Origin: Acinetobacter puyangensis
GTDB taxonomy: Bacteria; Pseudomonadota; Gammaproteobacteria; Pseudomonadales; Moraxellaceae
Assembly: GCF_900096995.1 (NCBI RefSeq)
Contig: NZ_OANT01000007.1
Location: 62,001 to 126,000 of the forward strand
Reading direction: 5' to 3'
DNA: 64,000 bases
Shown one piece after another: positions 25,625 through 35,034 of this stretch (position 1 is the first letter of the stretch; each line of letters begins with the position of its first letter). The translations under genes and the position numbers were made by a program. Under the pieces are notes generated by a model. It was not told the origin of the DNA and did no database searches. It saw only the letters and a program-made list of their open reading frames with translations.

Positions 25625-26035
25625 TAACGTGAATTCGGGATAAGATGTGTAGAAGAAATATATTTCGTAGCAGCGTCCGCTGCATGTTCGAGGGTAGTAG
25701 ATTATCTGCAAGATAATGTTTTTCAACTAATTTGTTTTTTTGCAGTATTGGACCGAGTTTGCAGTGAGCAGCTTTACGGAATATATTCCTCATGCGCAAG
25801 ATGGTTTGCCCTTGCGAAACGATGTTTCTCATCCCGAAAGCCTTGCGAGCTATAGCTCTCAGGTCAAACCTGAACAAGATTGAAATATATTTCAATCACA
25901 GTGCAAGACCTTGCGTCATACATGCCTCAGGTTAATCCTAAAATATGCCTAATCTTGTAAGACTCTGTCGTGGTTCTTTCGTTGAAATTCATTTTATTTA
26001 TGCAAAACAATGGCTATTATCCCGAACTTGCATTA
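25625..26035. repeat. Palindrome-rich element with terminal inverted repeats (MITE-like)
   Basis: The ends are an imperfect 19-bp inverted repeat: TAACGTGAATTCGGGATAA (25625-25643) against TTATCCCGAACTTGCATTA (26017-26035). The ten bases next to the interior match perfectly. Inside are at least nine short palindromes, including GAAATATATTTC (25655-25666), GCAGCGTCCGCTGC (25670-25683), GGAATATATTCC (25778-25789), GAGCTATAGCTC (25847-25858), TCAGGTCAAACCTGA (25859-25873) and a 20-bp one at 25878-25897. It could be a non-autonomous mobile element or a structured RNA; no transposase is present. Confidence 0.6.
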
Positions 26036-26066
26036 ATTAGTTCGTTCTTTCAACATTAAAAACGAA

Positions 26067-26094
26067 AACTCGGGCTCATTGCCCAAGTTTTTTT
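26067..26094. terminator. Bidirectional terminator upstream of the dctA 3' end
   Basis: AACTCGGGC and GCCCAAGTT form a 9-bp stem with one mismatch, followed on the plus strand by seven T residues and, on the minus strand, by shorter T runs. It can end dctA transcription and transcription from ygiQ. Confidence 0.75.
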
Positions 26095-26110
26095 ATATTC
26101 TGTTATACGA

Positions 26111-27370
26111 TTAAGCCTGATCCAACACCCGTTTGGCTTGTGCTTTATCAATATCTTTTTCCCATGAAGCAATCACAACGGTAGCGACACAGTTACCAAT
26201 CAAGTTGGTACAGGCACGGACAATCCCGATAAACCAGTCGACAGAAAGCAGTAACACCAGACCAATCGCAGGTAAGCTTGGAATCACCGATAAGGTTGCA
26301 GCCAGAATCACCAGTGCAGATCCGGGAATCCCATGTGCACCTTTAGAGGTGATCAGTGATACCAGTAAAATTGCAGCCAAATTACCCATACTTAAATCAA
26401 TATTGCAGGCTTGTGCAATAAAGATAACTGCCAATGTTAAATAAATAGAGAAACCATCTAAATTAAAAGAATAACCTGTAGGAATCACCAGACCAACTGT
26501 AGAGTTTTTAATGCCTAAACCACGAAGCTTGCTCATAATCTGGGGTAGGACTGAATCGGATGATGCCGTTCCTAATACAATGGTAAGCTCTTCTTTAAAA
26601 TATTTAATAAATTTAAAAATATTAAAACCAGCTAGTTTTAAAATACCGCCTAAAACCACAATAATAAAGAACAGGCAGGTTGCATAGAATATTATCACCA
26701 ATGCGCCCAATTGCATTAATGAACTAACACCGAATTTTGCAGTGGTATAAGCGACTGAACCCAATACACCAAGGGGTGCCAGTTTGATAATCAGCCCCAT
26801 GGCTTTAAATAAAATTTCGGAAACTGACTCGATAAAAGCTTTGGTGGGTTCTGCCACATGTTTCGGTACCAATAACATGCTGACACCGAATAAAATGGCA
26901 ATGATCAGCACTTGCAAAATATCGCCTTTCGTAAATGCATCAAATACAGTCTTTGGAATTAAGTGTAATAAAAAGTCAGACGCAGATGCCAGATCTTGTG
27001 CTCGGTCTGTATAGGTCGCCAGGTCTTTTCCATCGAGCGTGGAAATATCAATATTCATACCGACCCCGGGTTTGAATATATAGGCAACCACTATGCCCAA
27101 AAATAATGCAATTGTGGTAACAACCTCAAAATAAAGAATGGTTTTTGCACCAACACGGCCCATTTTTTTAATATCATCTGCACCAAAAATTCCCAGTACT
27201 ACGACACAAAATACGATAGGTGCAATCAGCATTTTGATCAGTGAAATAAACCCATCGCCCAGCGGCTTTAATGCAAGGGCGAAATCATGTGCGACAATTC
27301 CCAGAATCACCCCCAAAATGAGTGCAATGACCACCTGTGCAAATAGGCTTTTTTTAAGTATCGATAACAT
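26111..27370 (-). CDS. dctA: C4-dicarboxylate:cation symporter DctA
   Basis: Inner-membrane importer of succinate, fumarate and malate from the DAACS family. The 419-residue protein has about eight membrane helices plus the re-entrant loops of this fold. Diagnostic stretches are KPLGDGFISLIKMLIAPIVF near the start, the serine-rich hairpin GTASSDSVLPQ, GLVIPTGYSFNLDG (the cation/substrate site) and NLIGNCVATVVIASW at the end. The similarity to E. coli DctA is stronger than to GltP. AGAGA precedes the ATG. The gene is monocistronic. Confidence 0.93.
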   Translation of the reverse strand: MLSILKKSLFAQVVIALILGVILGIVAHDFALALKPLGDGFISLIKMLIAPIVFCVVVLGIFGADDIKKMGRVGAKTILYFEVVTTIALFLGIVVAYIFKPGVGMNIDISTLDGKDLATYTDRAQDLASASDFLLHLIPKTVFDAFTKGDILQVLIIAILFGVSMLLVPKHVAEPTKAFIESVSEILFKAMGLIIKLAPLGVLGSVAYTTAKFGVSSLMQLGALVIIFYATCLFFIIVVLGGILKLAGFNIFKFIKYFKEELTIVLGTASSDSVLPQIMSKLRGLGIKNSTVGLVIPTGYSFNLDGFSIYLTLAVIFIAQACNIDLSMGNLAAILLVSLITSKGAHGIPGSALVILAATLSVIPSLPAIGLVLLLSVDWFIGIVRACTNLIGNCVATVVIASWEKDIDKAQAKRVLDQA

Positions 27371-27745
27371 TGATGATCTCTGTATGGCAAGTTGTATTTA
27401 CTTTGTAAGCAATAAGTACACCAAAATAGTGCGATTTTTGCATTACTTATTCAATATATAGATATCGAATAATAAATACACTATTTTTAGTCATTTATAA
27501 CTCCATATTTTAATACATGGACTAAAATATAAAGCAGTTTCAAACGCCTACTCTTGCGCATGATGATTTCTTTACACGACACGCAAAACCTTTTTTAAAC
27601 GAAGCAGGAAAATAGATTATTGCATATAAAATTTAATAATATATTGATTTTTAATACTATATTATTTTCGAGTTGCGAACTCGTATTATTCGTGATGAGT
27701 GGAATTTTTTCTAAAGTGCATAGAGCGTTGATCACAGAAAGCAAA
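27371..27745. other. Intergenic region upstream of dctA
   Basis: AT-rich DNA with the dctA promoter region on the minus strand. It contains TTATTC/GAATAA (27447-27452 and 27467-27472) around a GATATC centre, which could be an operator, and a perfect CGAGTT-GCG-AACTCG hairpin (27669-27683) downstream of the DUF2062 gene. I see no supported ORF. Confidence 0.45.
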
Positions 27746-28291
27746 TCAATATTTAATTTGATGTCGTTTTTTCCATTTTCGTAACACACTCCAGCGCCAG
27801 AAAATGTGGGTAAGTAGATAAAATAATACAGCAAAGATCAGGGCTTCAATCATCAAACCAGAGAGTAAAATTTTGGCCAAGCTACAATCAACATGACCAT
27901 GACCTAAATTTGTGATCCAGTGTTCGATTTGATGTAATACACCTAAAATCATTTCCTTATTAATCATGTGGACATGGTAAATCTTACTTCCCAGCCAAAA
28001 ACCTAGATATAAAATCGGGATGATGGTCAATGGATTACTTAGCCAAGCCAGTGCAAGTCCAATCGGTAAATTGACTTCCAGAAAAATTGCAGCAACCGCA
28101 ATAAAGACACTATGAAAAGGAATCGGCAATAAACCAAAAAAAGTGCCAATAAATACTGCTTTGGCAATGGATTTACGATTGACATACCAAATCAGTGGAT
28201 TCGTCGCATGTTTGCCAAAAAGGCACATAAATTTTAAATTGGATATACGATCGGCAGATGGGAGCCAAGACTGTAGGAATTGTTTTGCCAT
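27746..28291 (-). CDS. DUF2062 domain membrane protein
   Basis: A 181-residue inner-membrane protein of unknown function. The DUF2062 core is recognised by SIAKAVFIGTFFGLLPIPFH, followed by VNLPIGLALAWLSNPLT, where the Asn-Pro pair lies at the start of a helix. There are about four hydrophobic helices, the last near the C-terminus, which ends in a basic tail (RKWKKRHQ). In other bacteria such domains are also fused to glycosyltransferases or occur alone near lipid genes; no specific role can be read here. It stands alone between dctA and the hydrolase gene. Confidence 0.8.
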   Translation of the reverse strand: MAKQFLQSWLPSADRISNLKFMCLFGKHATNPLIWYVNRKSIAKAVFIGTFFGLLPIPFHSVFIAVAAIFLEVNLPIGLALAWLSNPLTIIPILYLGFWLGSKIYHVHMINKEMILGVLHQIEHWITNLGHGHVDCSLAKILLSGLMIEALIFAVLFYLLTHIFWRWSVLRKWKKRHQIKY

Positions 28292-28472
28292 GTATGCTGT
28301 CTTTATGCCACTGTCTTAATATGAAGAAGAATTATTCGATAAGTATAATTTTTCTTCGGCGATGATGTTATAGGATATGATCTATAAAATAGAGATGATC
28401 GTAAAAAAGACAAGTGTAAATATATTTCTTGTCTTCTTTATTTTGCTGGAGTTAAAGAATTGAGAAGGCTAA

Positions 28473-29384
28473 TTATCGGTCAACATGATCAACAAATCGT
28501 GCAATATCGTTTAATGCCTGTTTTGCTTGCTCTACCCAATGGTTAAACATATGAAAGTTATGCCACATTCCCGGATAAATGGATAAAGTTGCCTTACCAC
28601 CGGCCTGCTCAACATATTCCTTTAATCGTTTGGCATCATCTAGCAGAATCTCTTTACTACCTACTTGAATTAATATTTCAGGTAAGCCACTTAAATTGGC
28701 AAAGAGTGGGGAAATATAAGGTTCATCGATACTGTTATCATCGGTAATATAATACTCAATGCCCTGTTTTAATAACTGTTCTGAAAGCAAGGTATCCTGT
28801 TTGGCATTAAACTTCAAAGACTCACCAGTTAAGGATAAATCCAGCCAAGGTGACATCAGGATTAAACCACTTGGCAAAGGTAATTTTTCATCACGTAATT
28901 TTAGACATAGCGCCAGCGCCAGATTGCCGCCACAGGAATCACCTGAAAGGGTAATATCTTTGGGCTCAATGCCTTGTTGTAAAATTTCCAGATAAGCAGC
29001 AAACAGCAGATCAAGTGCATAGGGAAAAGGGTGTTCTGGTGCCAATGGATAGTCCAGATGTAACACCTGTGCTTTGGTATACGTGACCAGATCGGACATC
29101 AGCCCACGATGACTATCCAGTCCACCGAGAAAAAAAGCACCGCCATGAATATGAAAAATCATCTGCGTTGGATCTTCATTCCGAACTTTTATTTCTTCAC
29201 ATGGCATGCCGGCAAGATGAAGTTTTTTGAAATGTAATGAACGATTGACAGGCAATAATTTGCTTGTAGGGACAAGGAGCTTGCGTAAGGTATTGGCAGA
29301 AAGCCCTTGTTCACTGGGAAATTTAATGGTTGCTTTTAATATCTTTTCGATTGCAAAGGTTGTCAATTGTGAGGTTTTTGGCAT
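28473..29384 (-). CDS. Alpha/beta hydrolase, hormone-sensitive-lipase family
   Basis: A 303-residue carboxylesterase. The oxyanion-hole motif HGGAFFLGG (near residue 79), the nucleophile elbow GDSCGGN (near 149; Cys replaces the usual Ala after Ser), DYPLAPEHPFP and the C-terminal GMWHNFHM with the catalytic histidine are all typical of the HSL family. An Asp in GSKEILLDDA completes the triad. No signal peptide is seen, so it is probably cytoplasmic. It is a lone gene; the substrate is unknown, most likely short acyl esters. Confidence 0.87.
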   Translation of the reverse strand: MPKTSQLTTFAIEKILKATIKFPSEQGLSANTLRKLLVPTSKLLPVNRSLHFKKLHLAGMPCEEIKVRNEDPTQMIFHIHGGAFFLGGLDSHRGLMSDLVTYTKAQVLHLDYPLAPEHPFPYALDLLFAAYLEILQQGIEPKDITLSGDSCGGNLALALCLKLRDEKLPLPSGLILMSPWLDLSLTGESLKFNAKQDTLLSEQLLKQGIEYYITDDNSIDEPYISPLFANLSGLPEILIQVGSKEILLDDAKRLKEYVEQAGGKATLSIYPGMWHNFHMFNHWVEQAKQALNDIARFVDHVDR

Positions 29385-29518
29385 AAATCAATCCATAAAA
29401 GTGACTAATTATTCATAAAAATACCCTATATCATTACATTTATAAACCCAAAATCCATGTCATAAATTTGTTATTATTTTATAGTTGATCTTAGGAAACG
29501 ATAAATAAGGAATGTTTC

Positions 29519-29959
29519 ATGAAAAAACTATCATTATTGCTGCTCACAGCTGCATTCACCACCACCAGTGTTTTTGCTGCCGATGTATTAAATAATAGCG
29601 AATGGAAAACCATTGATGACGAAACTGGGAAACCCAAGGCTTTGGTGAGTTTTAAACAGCAAGCCAATGGCACATTCACTGCAACCATTAGTAAATCTTT
29701 AGACCCAAATGTTGAAAAAGGCTGTAATACCTGTGCCGGTGCTTTAAAAGGTAAACCGCTTGAGGGGGTCACCATTGTGCGTAATTTAAAAGCTGTGTCA
29801 GCCGGTAAGTATGATGGTGGCACAATTTTAGATCCAAAATCGGGTAAGAGCTATAAAATGAAAGCCGAGCTTTCACCCGATGGTAAAAAACTGCAAGTAC
29901 GAGGTTATATCGGTATTTCTGCATTGGGTCGCAACCAGACTTGGCTGCGTGCTAATTAA
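29519..29959 (+). CDS. DUF2147 domain secreted protein
   Basis: A 146-residue precursor with a signal peptide (about 1-20, ending TSVFAAD) and one DUF2147 domain: WKTIDDETGKPKALV, KGCNTCAGALKGKPLEG, and GGTILDPKSGKSYKMKAEL followed by VRGYIGISALGRNQTW. The C-x2-C pair could form a disulfide. The family is common in Acinetobacter and its role is unknown, probably periplasmic or in the envelope. It is followed by a hairpin that overlaps the end of the convergent arsC-like gene. Confidence 0.87.
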   Translation: MKKLSLLLLTAAFTTTSVFAADVLNNSEWKTIDDETGKPKALVSFKQQANGTFTATISKSLDPNVEKGCNTCAGALKGKPLEGVTIVRNLKAVSAGKYDGGTILDPKSGKSYKMKAELSPDGKKLQVRGYIGISALGRNQTWLRAN

Positions 29960-29992
29960 TAAATAAATGAGATTAATCCATAATGCTGTGTT

Positions 29993-30022
29993 GCTAACTA
30001 CTTGTATTGACAAGCAGTTAGC
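29993..30022. terminator. Convergent terminator overlapping the ArsC-like gene end
   Basis: GCTAACTACTTGT and ACAAGCAGTTAGC form a 13-bp stem with one mismatch and an ATTG loop, followed by CCTTTTA. The right arm includes the last codons of the minus-strand gene. Confidence 0.65.
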
Positions 30023-30368
30023 CTTTTAGCTGTGCATATTGTGCTGGATCAAAACCAACTAAAATACCTTGGTCTGTTTCCAGCACAGGACGTTTAATCA
30101 TACTCGGATGTGCAATTAAACTTTCTACCAGTTGAGTCTGATTTTCCAGTGCAAACGCTTGTTGTTCTGGCATCAGTTTTTTCCACGTTGTGCCTTTTTT
30201 ATTGAGTAATACATCCCGATTGACCTGTTTTAGCCATGTATTCAAGGTGTCTGCGTCAATCCCTAGTTTTTTATAATCATGAAATTCATAATTTAAACCT
30301 TGCTCATCAAGTGCAGTAAATGCCTTTTTCATGGTGCTACAATTTTTAATACCGTAAATTTTTAACAT
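30018..30368 (-). CDS. ArsC/Spx-family protein (YffB-like)
   Basis: A 116-residue thioredoxin-fold protein. The N-terminal IYGIKNCSTMKKAFTAL keeps the single cysteine at the active-site position and lacks the CxxC of Spx. The middle GLNYEFHDYKKLGID, and the later SMIKRPVLE with its conserved cis-proline and Arg, match YffB/Spx-MgsR-type proteins. Such proteins may act as glutathione-dependent thiol reductases; arsenate reduction is not indicated, as no ars genes are nearby. GAGAG precedes the start. Confidence 0.87.
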   Translation of the reverse strand: MLKIYGIKNCSTMKKAFTALDEQGLNYEFHDYKKLGIDADTLNTWLKQVNRDVLLNKKGTTWKKLMPEQQAFALENQTQLVESLIAHPSMIKRPVLETDQGILVGFDPAQYAQLKG

Positions 30369-30399
30369 GTGATTTTTCTCTCGTTTAGCAGATGGATCA

Positions 30400-31311
30400 T
30401 TATAACAAGTTATGCCGTTCGGCCTGTATAGCGGGTGGTAATTGTTCGCCCAGCGAACTTAGGGTTTCACGCTCAATTAGACGTACAATGGAATCCAGTG
30501 GCAAATCATTTTCCTGTACGCCAAAGGGTTCTTCCAGTTGTGCGCTTAAGGCATCAAGTCCCAAAAACATATATGCCAGTAAACCGACCAAGAAAGGTGT
30601 CCAGATTCCGAGAACAGATTCCAGACTAAAAGGCAGCATAATGCAAAAACAATAGACTGCACGATGCAGTAAAACCGAATAGGCAAATGGCAAGGGCGTA
30701 CTGGCAATACGGTCACAACCAGCTTGAATATTGCCCATCTCAACCACATGATGATTCAATGTACTATAGACAATATCGCTGATTTCACCGATCTTTAATG
30801 CATTGATGAGCTCTTTTTGAATTTTTTCCAGCGTAAATTGCGGTGCATTAATATGTTGGTTGAGTTTATGCACCGTATGTTCATTAATCCGCCCATATTC
30901 TAGAAATTGTGTCGGATGGGCAGTTTGATGGCGCAAGCGATCACGCAATAGATTGGTAAAAATCAGCATTTGATGCAACACGCGCTCACGTCGGACATCG
31001 CTTAAAACATGGCTATCCCGCACCATATGACGTGTATTGGCAATCAGGGCACCCCAGAGTTTTCGACCTTCCCACCAGCGGTCATAACAAGCCGTATTTC
31101 GAAAGCCTAGAAAAATCGACAGGATCACTCCGAAAATAGTAAATCCAATGCTGGGGACTTCAGGAACATGTACGATCTGATGCAAAGTTAATGCACCAAT
31201 CGCTGCCGAACATAGCATTAAGATAATGAGCGCAGGTAAAACCTTGGGTAAAATTGTACCTTGCCATGAAAATAACAAAGCAAAACTGTTACTTTTATTA
31301 CGAATAATCAT
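30400..31311 (-). CDS. Bestrophin-family ion channel (YneE-like)
   Basis: A 303-residue inner-membrane protein, probably a pentameric channel. Diagnostic stretches are IFGVILSIFLGFRNTACYDRWWEGRKLWG near the first third and TPLPFAYSVLLHRAVYCFC with the pore-lining aromatic region. About four helices are visible. The gene ends 31 bp before the arsC-like gene start on the same strand, so the two may be co-transcribed. Bacterial members conduct cations; the ion here is unknown. Confidence 0.88.
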   Translation of the reverse strand: MIIRNKSNSFALLFSWQGTILPKVLPALIILMLCSAAIGALTLHQIVHVPEVPSIGFTIFGVILSIFLGFRNTACYDRWWEGRKLWGALIANTRHMVRDSHVLSDVRRERVLHQMLIFTNLLRDRLRHQTAHPTQFLEYGRINEHTVHKLNQHINAPQFTLEKIQKELINALKIGEISDIVYSTLNHHVVEMGNIQAGCDRIASTPLPFAYSVLLHRAVYCFCIMLPFSLESVLGIWTPFLVGLLAYMFLGLDALSAQLEEPFGVQENDLPLDSIVRLIERETLSSLGEQLPPAIQAERHNLL

Positions 31312-31495
31312 GAAGTTTTCTAAGGTGAATAGGGAAAATGGTTTGCTGCACAGTTATAAACCCTTGTCGAAATAAAGACAAGATCCGGTTTAAATCCTCT
31401 ATAGAAATGATTCTGTGACAAAAACCTATTTGCGTTATATGACTTTGGCATTACAATGAAATTGGCGATATTGTCTTTATTCTTGTTAAAAGCTC

Positions 31496-32602
31496 GTGAC
31501 AGAAAATCAAACAAAACCCCGAAATATTATGATGATGGCTGCTGGAACTGGTGGTCATGTCTTTCCTGCTTTGGCAGTTGCCAAGGAATTACAACAACGT
31601 GGTCATCAGGTGTGCTGGCTGGCCACACCTGCCGGTATGGAAAACCGTCTTTTAAAGCAGCATGACGATATTGCCCTTTATCAGATTGATATTCAGGGTG
31701 TGCGTGGCAATGGTTTAATCCGCAAACTGGCTGCACCTTTTAAAATTCTAAAAGCTACTTTATCCGCGATGCGTATTATGAAAACGCATAATATCGATGC
31801 CGTGGCAGGATTTGGCGGCTATGTCGCAGGTCCAGGTGGGTTAGCTGCACGTTTGCTCGGTATTCCTGTTCTTATTCATGAGCAAAATGCGGTTGCCGGA
31901 TTTACCAATACGCAATTGGCGCGCATTGCCAAAACCATATGTCAGGCATTTCCGAATACCTTTCCGGCCAAAGCCAATATCGTCACGACGGGTAATCCGG
32001 TACGTAAGGAAATCTGTGAAATTTTATCGCCACAATGGCGCTATGATCAGCGGACCAGTCAACAACAATCTTTACGGGTATTAATTGTTGGTGGGTCACT
32101 AGGCGCACAAGCTTTAAATGAGCGGATTCCGGCTGCATTAACGGCCTTACAATTGCCATTGTCAGTATATCATCAATGTGGGCAGCAACAACTTGACGCC
32201 ACTCGACAGCGTTATCAAACATTGGATAAGGTTACTGGTTTTCAGGCAGAAGTTGTACCATTTATTGAAGATATGGCCCAGGCTTATTCAGATGCAGATT
32301 TGATTATTTGCCGCGCTGGTGCATTAACCGTCACCGAAATTGCAACTGCGGGTGTTGCTGCGATTTTTGTGCCGTTGCCGATTGCAGTGGATGATCACCA
32401 AACTGCCAATGCCCATTATCTGGCCGATGTCGGTGCTGCAAAAATTTGTCAGCAGGCCGGCATGACCCCGGAAAGTCTGGCGGTATTATTGCAGCCATTG
32501 ATGAACCGCCACATATTGGCAGAAATGGCAGTCAAAGCCAGACAACAAGCCCAGACACAAGCAACATCTGACGTTGCAAATTTAATTGAAGCTTTATCAT
32601 AA
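31496..32602 (+). CDS. murG: UDP-GlcNAc:undecaprenyl-pyrophosphoryl-MurNAc-pentapeptide GlcNAc transferase
   Basis: Makes lipid II from lipid I on the inner face of the cytoplasmic membrane. The 368-residue GT28 enzyme shows the glycine-rich loop [15 protein letters not shown] near the N-terminus, [26 protein letters not shown], and the UDP-GlcNAc site [16 protein letters not shown]. The start is GTG at 31496, just ahead of the conserved N-terminus. The stop overlaps the murC start by one base. It begins the cell-wall and division cluster of this window. Confidence 0.96.
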   Translation: MTENQTKPRNIMMMAAGTGGHVFPALAVAKELQQRGHQVCWLATPAGMENRLLKQHDDIALYQIDIQGVRGNGLIRKLAAPFKILKATLSAMRIMKTHNIDAVAGFGGYVAGPGGLAARLLGIPVLIHEQNAVAGFTNTQLARIAKTICQAFPNTFPAKANIVTTGNPVRKEICEILSPQWRYDQRTSQQQSLRVLIVGGSLGAQALNERIPAALTALQLPLSVYHQCGQQQLDATRQRYQTLDKVTGFQAEVVPFIEDMAQAYSDADLIICRAGALTVTEIATAGVAAIFVPLPIAVDDHQTANAHYLADVGAAKICQQAGMTPESLAVLLQPLMNRHILAEMAVKARQQAQTQATSDVANLIEALS

Positions 32603-34068
32603 TGAGTCATTCCATGCCTGAAAATTCAACTGTGAAGAAAAACACCACACAACTGATTAAAATTCCAGAAATGCGCCGGATCAAACATATCCATTTTGTC
32701 GGGATTGGTGGGGCAGGGATGTGCGGGATTGCCGAAGTTCTCAAAAATCAGGGCTATCGTGTTTCGGGTTCAGACATTAAATCATCGAAAACCACAGCAC
32801 AGCTTGAAGAAAATGGTATTAAGGTCTTTATTGGGCATGATGCCAAAAATATTGAGGATGCCAATGTACTGGTGGTTTCAACTGCAATTGATCCCGAAAA
32901 TCCAGAAATTAAAAGTGCTTTGGAAAAACGTATTCCGGTGGTGCGTCGGGCAGAAATGCTGGGTGAGTTGATGCGTTATCGTCATGGTATTGCTGTGGCG
33001 GGGACGCATGGTAAAACCACCACCACCAGTTTGCTAACCTGTATGCTGGCAGAAGAAAATCTCGATCCGACCTACGTGATCGGTGGTTTGCTTAACCGTA
33101 CCGGTGTCAATGCTGCCCTTGGTGCGAGTCGTTATATTGTGGCCGAAGCGGATGAGTCCGATGCCTCCTTTTTATATCTGGAGCCGATGGCGGCCATTGT
33201 GACCAATATTGATGCCGATCATATGGATACCTATGGCGGCAGCTTTGATAATCTGAAAAATACTTTTGTACAATTCCTGCAAAAACTGCCATTTTATGGT
33301 TTGGCCGTGGTGTGTGGTGATGATGCCAATATTCAGGAAATAATTCCCCGTGTTGGCCGTCCTATTCTGACCTATGGTTTTGGCGAAGATAACGATATTC
33401 GTGCAATTGATGTTGAACAAGATGGTATGCAGTCACACTTTACCGTATTACGTAAAACACATGAACCACTGCGTTTAACCATCAATCAGCCTGGATTACA
33501 TAATATTTTAAATGCACTGGCTGCGATTGGTGTTGCGACTGATGAAGGGGTTTCTGATGCGGCAATCGCCCGTGCGCTGGAAAGCTTTAGTGGCGTTGGT
33601 CGTCGTTTTCAGGTGCAGGGTGAATATACACTGGGTGATGGAAACGTAAAACTGGTGGATGACTATGGACATCATCCCAAAGAAGTGGAAGCTACCATTA
33701 AAGCTGCCCGTCAAAGCCATCCGGAGCGTCGTCTGGTGATGCTGTTTCAGCCACATCGTTTTAGCCGGACACGAGATTGTTTTGATGATTTTGTTGAAGT
33801 ATTGTCCAAAGTCGATGTATTGTTATTAATGGAAGTTTATCCTGCGGGTGAAAAACCGATTGTGGGTGCAGATAGCCGTACACTTGCCCGCAGTTTGCGC
33901 TTGCGTGGACAGGTTGATCCAATTGTGGTTGATCCTGTCGACACCCAGTTACCTGAAATTTTAAAGAATTTGTTACAACCAAATGATCTTTTGCTTACAC
34001 AAGGTGCAGGTAATGTGGGCGCAGTTTCAGTAGAATTGGCACAGCATCAGCTTTATTTATCGTTTTAA
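32602..34068 (+). CDS. murC: UDP-N-acetylmuramate--L-alanine ligase
   Basis: ATP-dependent ligase that adds L-Ala to UDP-MurNAc. Over 488 residues it shows the N-terminal Rossmann loop [17 protein letters not shown], the ATP P-loop [26 protein letters not shown] and the C-terminal [14 protein letters not shown], where most MurC proteins have the same DDYGHHP. It is translationally coupled to murG. Residues before about 25 are variable in the family, so the exact start (32602 or the second ATG four codons on) is open. Confidence 0.97.
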   Translation: MSHSMPENSTVKKNTTQLIKIPEMRRIKHIHFVGIGGAGMCGIAEVLKNQGYRVSGSDIKSSKTTAQLEENGIKVFIGHDAKNIEDANVLVVSTAIDPENPEIKSALEKRIPVVRRAEMLGELMRYRHGIAVAGTHGKTTTTSLLTCMLAEENLDPTYVIGGLLNRTGVNAALGASRYIVAEADESDASFLYLEPMAAIVTNIDADHMDTYGGSFDNLKNTFVQFLQKLPFYGLAVVCGDDANIQEIIPRVGRPILTYGFGEDNDIRAIDVEQDGMQSHFTVLRKTHEPLRLTINQPGLHNILNALAAIGVATDEGVSDAAIARALESFSGVGRRFQVQGEYTLGDGNVKLVDDYGHHPKEVEATIKAARQSHPERRLVMLFQPHRFSRTRDCFDDFVEVLSKVDVLLLMEVYPAGEKPIVGADSRTLARSLRLRGQVDPIVVDPVDTQLPEILKNLLQPNDLLLTQGAGNVGAVSVELAQHQLYLSF

Positions 34069-34101
34069 TTTTAATTTATTTTGATTATTAAGGAATTCAC
34101 C

Positions 34102-35022
34102 GTGACACAGGTGCAAGAAAAATTCGGAAAAGTAGCTGTTTTACTGGGTGGAAAATCTGCGGAACGTCAGGTTTCTTTGAATAGTGGACAGGCAGTACTG
34201 GAAGCATTGCTGCGTTCCGGTGTTGATGCCGAAGCATTTGATCCACTGACCACAGATGTCACAGAATTGAAAAATTATGATCGTGCTTTTATCGTCTTGC
34301 ATGGTCGTGGCGGTGAAGATGGTCAGATTCAAGGCGTACTGGAATGGTTGAATGTGCCTTATACCGGAACTGGTGTACAGGGTTCTGCCATTGGTATGGA
34401 CAAAGTGAAAACCAAGCAGATCTGGCAAGGCAGTGATTTACCGACAGCACCTTATCGCCTGATTTCACCGCAAAGTGATTTTGAAAAGGTGGCACAGGAT
34501 CTGGCTTTACCTGTCATTATCAAACCAGTACATGAAGGTTCAAGTATTGGCATGAGCAAGGTCGAAAAAATTGAAGATTTTGCCGCAGCGTTGTCCAAAG
34601 CCACAGCGCATGATTCAATTGTCATGGCAGAACAATGGATTTCGGGTCGTGAATTTACCGTGATCATTTTAAACGGTCAGGCCTTACCCGTGATTCGTTT
34701 GGAACCCCCAAAAGATGTGGCATTTTATGATTATGAATCAAAATATAATCGTAATGACACCACCTATGGTATTCCAAGCGGGTTGTCTGAGCAGGAAGAA
34801 CAAAGCTTACAACAACTTGCATTAAGAGCCTTTCAGGCAGTAGGTGCATCGGGTTGGGGGCGTATTGATGCCATGCAGGATGAACAGGGTAATTTCTGGT
34901 TACTTGAAGTGAATACCGTACCCGGCATGACCGATCATTCTTTGGTGCCAAAAGCTGCGCAGGCAGTCGGTTATAGTTTCGATCAATTGTGTCTGACCAT
35001 ACTTGAGCAGACACTAAACTAA
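34102..35022 (+). CDS. ddlB: D-alanine--D-alanine ligase
   Basis: ATP-grasp enzyme that makes D-Ala-D-Ala for peptidoglycan. The 306-residue sequence shows KVAVLLGGKSAERQVSL, GRGGEDGQIQGVLEWL, PVIIKPVHEGSSIGMSKV and LLEVNTVPGMTDHSLVPKAA. The start is GTG at 34102, with AAGGAA six bases upstream. A TTG at 34081 extends the frame by seven codons but lacks a ribosome site. ftsQ starts 12 bp after its stop. Confidence 0.96.
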   Translation: MTQVQEKFGKVAVLLGGKSAERQVSLNSGQAVLEALLRSGVDAEAFDPLTTDVTELKNYDRAFIVLHGRGGEDGQIQGVLEWLNVPYTGTGVQGSAIGMDKVKTKQIWQGSDLPTAPYRLISPQSDFEKVAQDLALPVIIKPVHEGSSIGMSKVEKIEDFAAALSKATAHDSIVMAEQWISGREFTVIILNGQALPVIRLEPPKDVAFYDYESKYNRNDTTYGIPSGLSEQEEQSLQQLALRAFQAVGASGWGRIDAMQDEQGNFWLLEVNTVPGMTDHSLVPKAAQAVGYSFDQLCLTILEQTLN

Positions 35023-35034
35023 GAACACAATTAT

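Larger units (their letters stand above)
25604..26110. other. Gene-free region between ygiQ and dctA with palindrome-rich element
   Basis: Contains the 411-bp palindrome-rich element (25625-26035) and a terminator (26067-26094). A 91-codon minus-strand frame (25620-25895) overlaps the hairpins, has no ribosome site and no family resemblance, so I do not call it a gene. Confidence 0.6.

Noticed and set aside
25620..25895. 91-codon minus-strand ORF in the region after ygiQ
   Set aside because: It runs through the row of palindromes, has no ribosome site or family resemblance, and is best explained as chance within the repeat element.
27595..27834. 79-codon minus-strand ORF overlapping the DUF2062 gene end
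   Set aside because: It overlaps a well-supported gene on the same strand in a different frame, is AT-rich, and shows no domain or ribosome site.
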